Assembly (NCBI GenBank): GCA_002449955.1
Contig: DJYD01000028.1
Location: 1-19,045 of the forward strand
Length of the DNA stretch: 19,045 nt
Source of the DNA: Lachnospiraceae bacterium UBA6987
GTDB lineage: Bacteria; Bacillota; Clostridia; Lachnospirales; Lachnospiraceae
Reading direction: 5' to 3'
Under the pieces are notes generated by a model. It saw nothing but the letters and a program-made list of their open reading frames with translations, was not told the origin of the DNA and searched no databases. Of the stretch, positions 13,910-19,045 are shown in pieces (position 1 is the stretch's first letter; each line of letters begins with the position of its first letter). A program made the position numbers and the translations under genes.

Positions 13910-13931
13910 CGGTAGTCTTAGGGATTATCGT
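13903..13931 (+). promoter_or_regulatory. Promoter for the 59-aa peptide gene
   Basis: A perfect TTGACA (13903-13908), a 17-bp spacer and TATCGT (13926-13931, 4/6). The weak -10 fits an activated promoter, as expected next to a LysR regulator. The leader to the ATG is about 65 nt. Confidence 0.55.
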
Positions 13932-14002
13932 GAAGTCAGAAAGAAAGAGACACCAGGATGCCGCAAGCATGGACCGTCACCAAAATATGAAAGGAGAAAG
14001 CG

Positions 14003-14182
14003 ATGAAAAAGGATCAGTCCCTCAGGGAATCACAGAACAAATCACACATGAACACGAAAGAAGACAACAGAGATCTGTCTCTTTGCAGCGCCGACATGGA
14101 CACGATCAACAAAGCCGTGCAGGAATACCTTGAGAACGGCTATAGCTATCCGCTCTTTGCTCCGGGCTGCGGCTGCGACTGA
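14003..14182 (+). CDS. 59-aa small peptide with GCGCD C-terminus, divergent from LysR
   Basis: A plus-strand ORF starting MKKDQSLRESQNKSHMNTKE and ending ENGYSYPLFAPGCGCD. Support: GGAG six nt before the ATG, a promoter with perfect TTGACA ahead, divergence from a LysR gene, and a shared hairpin downstream. It is hydrophilic with a helical middle (DMDTINKAVQEYLENG) and a short hydrophobic tail with CGC. Three Cys in total (one at residue 28, two in the tail). No signal peptide or membrane segment. It resembles the leader-plus-core layout of RiPP or signalling-peptide precursors, but I know no family match; a small metal-binding protein is the other option. Whether it is translated is unproven. 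Confidence 0.55.
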   Translation: MKKDQSLRESQNKSHMNTKEDNRDLSLCSADMDTINKAVQEYLENGYSYPLFAPGCGCD

Positions 14183-14208
14183 TCTCTTTATCTCCTCTTC
14201 AATACAAA

Positions 14209-14243
14209 ACCGCCCTTCCGGCTTCAGGCACCGGAAGGGCGGT
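14209..14243. terminator. Bidirectional hairpin between the peptide gene and the aminopeptidase gene
   Basis: A 13-bp perfect stem (14209-14221 with 14231-14243) has a 9-nt loop. On the minus strand it is followed by TTTTGTATT, so it should end aminopeptidase transcripts; the plus-strand side has only a weak T content. The two genes converge on it. Confidence 0.8.
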
Positions 14244-14254
14244 CTTGCAGTTTA

Positions 14255-14301
14255 TAAGATCCTTCGCTTGCACCCTGCGGGTGCTGCGCTCAGGATGACA
14301 G
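14255..14301 (-). repeat. Dispersed repeat A, long form, copy 2 (inverted relative to copy 1)
   Basis: A 47-bp unit, reverse-complement identical to 7885-7931 except at two positions. It contains the same CACCC/GGGTG hairpin. It ends 7 bp before the stop codon of the aminopeptidase gene. Confidence 0.85.
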
Positions 14302-14308
14302 CGGCAGC

Positions 14309-15727
14309 TTACGCCTTCAGGAAGGCTTCGTAGCCCTTGACGGCTTCGAAGATATCCGCTTTGCTTGCGGCTTCGCAGGGAGCGTGCATGCTCAGCACCG
14401 CGATGCCGGCATCGATCACGTTCATGCCGTAGTTGCCGGCGATGTAGGCGATGGTTCCGCCGCCGCCCTGATCGACCTTTCCAAGCTCGGCCGTCTGCCA
14501 GTAGACGCCGGCGTCATCCATGATCCGGCGCACTTCCGCCACATACTCGGCGGAGGCATCGTTGGAGCCGCTCTTTCCGCGGGCGCCCGTGTACTTGTTG
14601 AACACCAGGCCGCGGCCGAAGTAGGCCGTGTTCTTCTTCTCGTTCACGGAAGCGTAATTCGGATCGTAAGCCGCGCTCACGTCGGAAGAGAGCATCTTCG
14701 CATTCCGGAGCGCCCGGCGCAGTTCCAGCTCACTGTACTGGCCGGCAAGGTCCATGACCTCCGCCACCGCGTTCTCAAAGAAGCGGGAGTGCATGCCGGT
14801 CGCACCGACGGAGCCGATCTCTTCCTTGTCCACTAACAGGCAGACAGCGGTCTTTTCCGGTTTATTCACGTTCAGCATGGCTTCGAGGGAGGTGAAGGCG
14901 CAGATGCGGTCGTCGTGGCCGTAGCCGAGGATCATGCTGCGGTCAAGGCCGAGGTCTCTTGCGGGACCGGCCGGAACCACTTCGAGCTCGGCGGAGAGGA
15001 AGTCTTCTTCCTCAATATCGTACTTGTCCTTCAGGATCTTCAGGATATTGTCCTTGACGTTCCCCTTCGGTTCCTTCTTTTCGCCCTTCTTCGGCTTCTT
15101 TTCGTCTTCGTCCTTCTTCTCCACGACTTCGCTGCCGATGAGCAGATTCAGATCTTCGCCCTCGATGACGGTGGCGCCGCTCTTCTGCATCTGGTTCGCC
15201 GAAAGGTGGATCAGCAGGTCGGTGATGGTAAGTACCGGATCCTCGGGATCCTCGCCGATCACGACCTTAATAACGCTCCCATCCTTCTTCGCGACCACGC
15301 CGTGAATGGCAAGCGGGATGGTGACCCACTGGTATTTCTTGATGCCGCCGTAGTAGTGCGTATCCAGCAGCACGAAATCCGTGTCCTCATACAGCGGGTT
15401 TTGCTTTAGGTCAAGGCGCGGGCTGTCGATGTGGGCGCCGAGAATGTTCATGCCTTCCGGGATGGGCGTGCTGCCGATGGTGAAGAGGATCATGCTCTTG
15501 CCCATGATGGTGTCGTAGACCTTGTCTCCCGCTTTCAGCTTTTTATTTTTCTTCCGGGCCTTCTCCAGAGAGATGAAACCGGCTTTTTCCGCAAGTTCCA
15601 CAGCCTGATCGACACATTCGCGTTCGGTCTTGCCGCGGGTGATGAACGTTTTGTAGCGTTCGCAGAGTTCGTTCAGTTTTTCCTTCTGTACGGCGTCGTA
15701 GGACAGCCATGCATTCTTTCTTTCCAT
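14309..15727 (-). CDS. M18-family zinc aminopeptidase
   Basis: A 472-aa cytoplasmic metallopeptidase of the M18 family (aspartyl/leucyl aminopeptidase-type), which trims N-terminal residues from peptides. Visible signatures: GAHIDSPR (97-104, His99 as zinc ligand), GYGHDDRICAFTSLEA (268-283, bridging Asp), DKEEIGSVGATGMHS (300-314, catalytic and metal Glu), MLSSDVSAAYDPNY (345-358, Asp ligand) and MHAPCEAASKADI (447-459, His ligand). Residues 203-222 are a very Lys/Glu-rich insert, which I recall in Clostridia M18 enzymes. The start follows AAAGGAG with a five-nt gap. It stands alone between two copies of repeat A and has no clear sigma-A promoter in the 100 bp upstream, so it may be read through from valS. 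Confidence 0.95.
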   Translation of the reverse strand: MERKNAWLSYDAVQKEKLNELCERYKTFITRGKTERECVDQAVELAEKAGFISLEKARKKNKKLKAGDKVYDTIMGKSMILFTIGSTPIPEGMNILGAHIDSPRLDLKQNPLYEDTDFVLLDTHYYGGIKKYQWVTIPLAIHGVVAKKDGSVIKVVIGEDPEDPVLTITDLLIHLSANQMQKSGATVIEGEDLNLLIGSEVVEKKDEDEKKPKKGEKKEPKGNVKDNILKILKDKYDIEEEDFLSAELEVVPAGPARDLGLDRSMILGYGHDDRICAFTSLEAMLNVNKPEKTAVCLLVDKEEIGSVGATGMHSRFFENAVAEVMDLAGQYSELELRRALRNAKMLSSDVSAAYDPNYASVNEKKNTAYFGRGLVFNKYTGARGKSGSNDASAEYVAEVRRIMDDAGVYWQTAELGKVDQGGGGTIAYIAGNYGMNVIDAGIAVLSMHAPCEAASKADIFEAVKGYEAFLKA

Positions 15728-15750
15728 AAGAGCTCCTTTCTAATTTATGA

Positions 15751-15780
15751 TAAGATCCTTCGCTTCGCTCAGGATGACAG
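15751..15780 (-). repeat. Dispersed repeat A, short form (copy 3)
   Basis: A 30-bp unit beginning TAAGATCCTTCGCTTCGCTC and ending GGATGACAG. It equals the 47-bp form at 14255-14301 with the 17-bp hairpin portion precisely absent, and lies in the same orientation, 24 bp upstream of the aminopeptidase start. Confidence 0.85.
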
Positions 15781-15783
15781 ACC

Positions 15784-15828
15784 TCATCCGTCAGCCTTCG
15801 GCTGACACCTTCCCCTAAAGGGGAAGGC
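15784..15828. repeat. Repeat B: double-hairpin element at the valS 3' end
   Basis: Two adjacent hairpins: GTCAGCC/GGCTGAC with TTCG between (15790-15804 region), then CCTTCCCC/GGGGAAGG (15808-15815 with 15820-15827) with a TAAA loop. The second ends at the valS stop codon. I recall this composition as a common repeat in gut Firmicutes, but only one copy is in the window. It could serve as a 3'-end stabiliser; there is no U-tract on the minus strand. Confidence 0.6.
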
Positions 15829-18536
15829 TATGACATCTGTGACAGACGTTCTTTTACGTCGGCAAGCATCTTCGCGTACTTTTCGCGCTTGGCCTTTTCT
15901 TCCTCCACCTTTGCAGCAGGGGCCTTCGCCAGGAAGCGTTCGTTGCTCAGCATGCCGTCGGAGCGGCGGATCTCGCCGAGCAGACGCTCTTCTTCCTTCT
16001 GCAGGCGTTCGCGTTCCTTATCAAGGTCCACGAGCTCGGCAAGCGGCAGATACACCGTGCCGGCGCTGGTAACGGCAGAGACCGCATCGTCGCCGATGCC
16101 GGTCTTATCTTCCTGCACCGCCACGCCGCTGCCCGAGGCAAGCGCCGCAATGAAGGCCTTGCTTAAGGAGAGGGCTTCCCGCACGGCCTCATCCGCGGAG
16201 ACCACAAAGATATGCGGCTTCTTTGCAGCGGGAACATTCATATTCACTCTGGCCAGGCGCACCGCGCGCACCACTTCCTTGGCCCATTCGATCCGCTGCT
16301 CTTCCGCAGCGTAGTCGCGGGCAGGATCGTAAAGCGGCCAGGCACTCTTCATGATGGTCTCTTCCCCGGTCCCAAGATATCCGTAAATCTCTTCCGTTAC
16401 GAACGGGATGAACGGATGCAGGAGCTTTAAGGAAGTGGCGAGCACCGTCCTCAGCGTCCACGCAGCCGCCGCCTTCGACGCCTCGTCGTCACTCTGGTAG
16501 AAGCGCGGCTTCACCATCTCGATGTACCAGTCGCAGAATTCCTCCCAGACAAAGTCATAGACCTTCTGCATGGCGATGCCCAGCTCGAAGCGTTCCATGT
16601 TGTCGGTCACGTCTTTCACCACGCGGTTCAGGAGCGAAAGGATCCATTTGTCCTCGGGGGCAAGGTCCTTTTCGGTAACGCCGGAAATGTCCACGCCTTC
16701 CATATTCATCATCATGAAGCGCGAAGCGTTCCAGACCTTGTTGATGAAGTTGCGGCCGGCTTCCACGCGCTCCCAGTAGAAGCGCATATCGTTGCCCGGG
16801 GAGTTGCCGGTCACGAGCATCAGGCGCAGGGCGTCAGCGCCGTACTTGTCGATGACCTCCAGTGGATCGATGCCGTTGCCGAGCGATTTGCTCATCTTGC
16901 GGCCTTCGGAGTCGCGCACGATGCCGTGGATGAGCACGGTATCAAACGGCGCCTTTCCGGTATAGGCAAGGCCCGAGAAGATCATGCGGCTCACCCAGAA
17001 GCCGATGATGTCGTAGCCGGTGACGAGCGTATTTGTCGGATAGAACTTCGCGAGATCCTTCGTTTTTTCCGGCCAGCCGAGAGTGCTGAAGGGCCAGAGC
17101 GCGCTGGAGAACCAGGTATCGAGGGTGTCCGGATCCTGCGTGAGCTTACCGCCGCAGTGCGGGCACTTCTCCGGCGCTTCCTTTGCCACGATCGTCTGGC
17201 CGCAGGTCTCACAGTACCAGGCAGGGATCCTGTGCCCCCACCAGAGCTGACGCGAAATGCACCAGTCGCGGGTGTTCTTCATCCAGTTCAGATATATCTT
17301 TGTAAAGCGTTCGGGTACGTACTTGATGGTGCCGTCTTCCACGGCCTTAACCGCCGGCGCCGCCAGGGGTTCCATCTTCACGAACCACTGCTTGCTGACC
17401 ATGGGTTCGATGGTCGTGTGGCAGCGGTAGCAGGTGCCGACGTCGTGCTTTAAGGGTTCGACCTTCTTCAGGTATCCGCCGGCTTCAAGATCCGCAAGGA
17501 TCGCTTTCCGGGCTTCCAGGGTGGTCATGCCGGCATACTTTCCGCAGTCGAGCACTTCGGGCTCGCCGAGTGCTGCCTTTCCGGCCGCCTTCTCTGCAGC
17601 CGCTTCGTCCGCTTCCGCCTTGCCGGTCATATGGCCGTCGTAGGTGAACACCCTGACGCGCGGAAGATTGCAGCGTTCGCCGACCTCAAAGTCGTTCGGG
17701 TCGTGGGCGGGTGTGATCTTCACCACGCCGGTCCCCTTGGTCATGTCCGCGTGCTCATCGCAGACGATCGGGATCTCCTTATTTAAGAGCGGCAGAATCA
17801 CGTGGCAGCCGTGCAGATGCGCGTAACGCGGATCCTCCGGGTTCACGGCCACGGCCGTATCGCCGAGCATGGTCTCCGGACGCGTCGTCGCGAGTTCCAG
17901 CATTTCGCCGGTCTCCTTCACCGGATAAAGCAGGTGCCAGAAATGGCCGTCCTGTTCCTCATATTCCACTTCAGCGTCGGAAATGGAGGTCCTGCAGTGC
18001 GGGCACCAGTTGACCATGCGGTTCCCGCGGTAGATCAGGCCTTCCTCATACAGCTTCACGAAGACTTCCTTCACGGCCTCGGAGCAGCCCTCGTCCATGG
18101 TGAAGCGCAGGCGGTCCCAGTCGCAGGACGAGCCCATCTTCTTTAACTGCTCAACGATGCGGTTCCCGTATTTTTCGCGCCAGGCCCAGGCACGCTCAAG
18201 GAAGGCTTCCCTTCCGATCATGTCCTTGGTCAGTCCTTCCTCGCGCATCGCTTCCACGACCTTCGCCTCGGTCGCAATGGAGGCATGGTCCGTGCCGGGC
18301 ACCCACAGGGCTTCATAGCCCTGCATCCGCTTGAAGCGGATCAGGATGTCCTGCAGGGTATTGTCGAGCGCGTGTCCCATATGCAGCTGGCCTGTGATAT
18401 TGGGCGGCGGCATCACGATGGTGTAGGGCTTTTTGCCTGAATTTTCGTCCGCGTGAAACCAGCCCTTTTCCTGCCAGCGGCGGTAGAGCTTGTCTTCTAT
18501 TTCCTTCGGATCGTATGTTTTTTCCATATTGATCAT
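15828..18536 (-). CDS. valS: Valyl-tRNA synthetase
   Basis: Charges tRNA-Val. The 902-aa class Ia synthetase has HMGH in PPPNITGQLHMGHALDN (about 43-59) and KMSKS at about 547-551 (GRKMSKSLGNGIDP). It carries a large editing domain and several Cys pairs typical of zinc knuckles (NWCPHC, CYRCHTT, CETCGQ with CPHCGG at about 440-460). An anticodon-binding domain follows, and a C-terminal coiled-coil arm rich in Lys/Glu (last 70 residues, DLDKERERLQKEEERLL). Length is normal. The start ATG at 18536 follows AGGTGA; a second ATG three codons on lacks a site. The gene begins 8 nt after the glycogen phosphorylase stop. There is no room for a T-box leader, which many Firmicute valS genes have. Confidence 0.98.
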   Translation of the reverse strand: MINMEKTYDPKEIEDKLYRRWQEKGWFHADENSGKKPYTIVMPPPNITGQLHMGHALDNTLQDILIRFKRMQGYEALWVPGTDHASIATEAKVVEAMREEGLTKDMIGREAFLERAWAWREKYGNRIVEQLKKMGSSCDWDRLRFTMDEGCSEAVKEVFVKLYEEGLIYRGNRMVNWCPHCRTSISDAEVEYEEQDGHFWHLLYPVKETGEMLELATTRPETMLGDTAVAVNPEDPRYAHLHGCHVILPLLNKEIPIVCDEHADMTKGTGVVKITPAHDPNDFEVGERCNLPRVRVFTYDGHMTGKAEADEAAAEKAAGKAALGEPEVLDCGKYAGMTTLEARKAILADLEAGGYLKKVEPLKHDVGTCYRCHTTIEPMVSKQWFVKMEPLAAPAVKAVEDGTIKYVPERFTKIYLNWMKNTRDWCISRQLWWGHRIPAWYCETCGQTIVAKEAPEKCPHCGGKLTQDPDTLDTWFSSALWPFSTLGWPEKTKDLAKFYPTNTLVTGYDIIGFWVSRMIFSGLAYTGKAPFDTVLIHGIVRDSEGRKMSKSLGNGIDPLEVIDKYGADALRLMLVTGNSPGNDMRFYWERVEAGRNFINKVWNASRFMMMNMEGVDISGVTEKDLAPEDKWILSLLNRVVKDVTDNMERFELGIAMQKVYDFVWEEFCDWYIEMVKPRFYQSDDEASKAAAAWTLRTVLATSLKLLHPFIPFVTEEIYGYLGTGEETIMKSAWPLYDPARDYAAEEQRIEWAKEVVRAVRLARVNMNVPAAKKPHIFVVSADEAVREALSLSKAFIAALASGSGVAVQEDKTGIGDDAVSAVTSAGTVYLPLAELVDLDKERERLQKEEERLLGEIRRSDGMLSNERFLAKAPAAKVEEEKAKREKYAKMLADVKERLSQMS

Positions 18537-18544
18537 GTCATCAC

Positions 18545-19045
18545 CTATTTGATTTTTTCCAGGTGCCAGATGTCATCGACATATTCCTGGATGGTGCGGT
18601 CGGAGGAGAACTTGCCGGAGCAGGCGATATTGCGGATCGCCATGGCTGCCCAGGCATTCCTGTCGCGGTAAGCCTTGTCGACGCGTTCCTGCGCCTGCGC
18701 GTAAGAACGGAAATCCTTCAGTGTAAAGAAGGGATCGGCCTTGCCGCTGATGCGGTTCGTAAGCAAAGAATCATAAATAGGACGGAACAGATCCGGATCA
18801 TCCGGGCTGTAGAAGCCGTTCACAAGCTGCATCAGCACCCGACGGATGTCGGCGTCGTTCCGGAAAATCTCGGCCGGATCATAGTCACCATTGCGCTCGT
18901 GCTCGATGACCTCCTGCGCGCTCATGCCGAAGATGAAGGCGTTCTCTCTGCCGACTTCTTCCACGATCTCGACGTTTGCACCGTCCATGGTACCGATCGT
19001 CGGCGCGCCGTTCAGCATGAACTTCATGTTGCCGGTGCCGCTGGC
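18545..19045 (-). CDS. glgP: Glycogen/maltodextrin phosphorylase, C-terminal part (5' end off window)
   Basis: Phosphorolyses alpha-1,4-glucans to glucose-1-phosphate. Only the last 166 codons are inside. They open with ASGTGNMKFMLNGAPTIGT, which contains the PLP-binding lysine (GNMKF), then MDGANVEI and the family's usual C-terminal pattern ending NIACSGKFSSDRTIQEYVDDI. The frame stays open to the window edge, so the start lies outside; the whole protein is expected to be about 750-830 aa. Its product, glucose-1-phosphate, is also the substrate of RfbA at the other end of the window, although the genes are 17 kb apart. It is followed at 8 nt by valS. Confidence 0.97.
   Translation of the reverse strand, partial: ASGTGNMKFMLNGAPTIGTMDGANVEIVEEVGRENAFIFGMSAQEVIEHERNGDYDPAEIFRNDADIRRVLMQLVNGFYSPDDPDLFRPIYDSLLTNRISGKADPFFTLKDFRSYAQAQERVDKAYRDRNAWAAMAIRNIACSGKFSSDRTIQEYVDDIWHLEKIK

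Noticed and set aside
14903..15409. Plus-strand open frames opposite the aminopeptidase gene
   Set aside because: They are antisense shadows of a clearly identified M18 enzyme and lack start signals.
1..19045. CRISPR array, tRNA or rRNA genes, prophage or conjugative genes
   Set aside because: No regularly spaced direct repeats, no cloverleaf or rRNA-like segments and no phage or transfer proteins were seen on either strand.

Overview
The window reads as chromosomal DNA of a mid-GC (mid-50s percent by eye) Firmicute, most likely a gut Clostridia/Lachnospiraceae-type organism. Reasons: strong AGGAGG-type ribosome binding sites, sigma-A-like TATAAT promoters, a K+-dependent membrane pyrophosphatase, a Ptb-type acyltransferase, an M18 aminopeptidase, and short dispersed GC-rich repeats of a kind I associate with gut Firmicutes. 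The genus assignment is inference. Nearly every gene is on the minus strand; the one plus-strand gene I support is a 59-codon peptide at 14003-14182.

Layout, left to right. 1-3062: an operon read right to left, made of a 46-aa acidic peptide, a zinc-ribbon/TPR single-pass membrane protein, rfbA, and rfbB (cut by the window edge). The last two make dTDP-4-keto-6-deoxyglucose for surface polysaccharide. 3114-4717: a strong hairpin terminator, a stand-alone reverse transcriptase (417 aa, YSDD active site), and a 262-nt leader holding a long inverted repeat that looks like a structured RNA. This is the best candidate for an undescribed (defence-type or retroelement-type) system. 4718-5239: a hypothetical protein. 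5364-7678: two overlapping CNNM/CorC-like (DUF21-CBS) membrane proteins. 7679-8068: an intergenic stretch with a promoter and a dispersed repeat. 8069-9711: a translationally coupled pair, a protein with five [V/L]Y[A/M][G/A]P motifs plus a zinc ribbon, and a radical SAM/SPASM enzyme. This is the second candidate system. 9815-12736: ptb and hppA, linking PPi-driven ion pumping and acyl-phosphate metabolism. 12887-14182: a LysR regulator divergent from the 59-aa peptide ending in GCGCD, with face-to-face promoters. 14309-15727: an M18 aminopeptidase flanked by two copies of a repeat. 15828-19045: valS directly behind the 3' end of a glycogen phosphorylase gene.

The core genes (rfbAB, hppA, valS, glgP, aminopeptidase) are ordinary and confidently named. 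The interest lies in the RT plus leader RNA, the YAGP-repeat/radical SAM pair, the LysR/peptide pair, and the modular dispersed repeat. All functional proposals for these are inference from sequence patterns, because no database search was possible.
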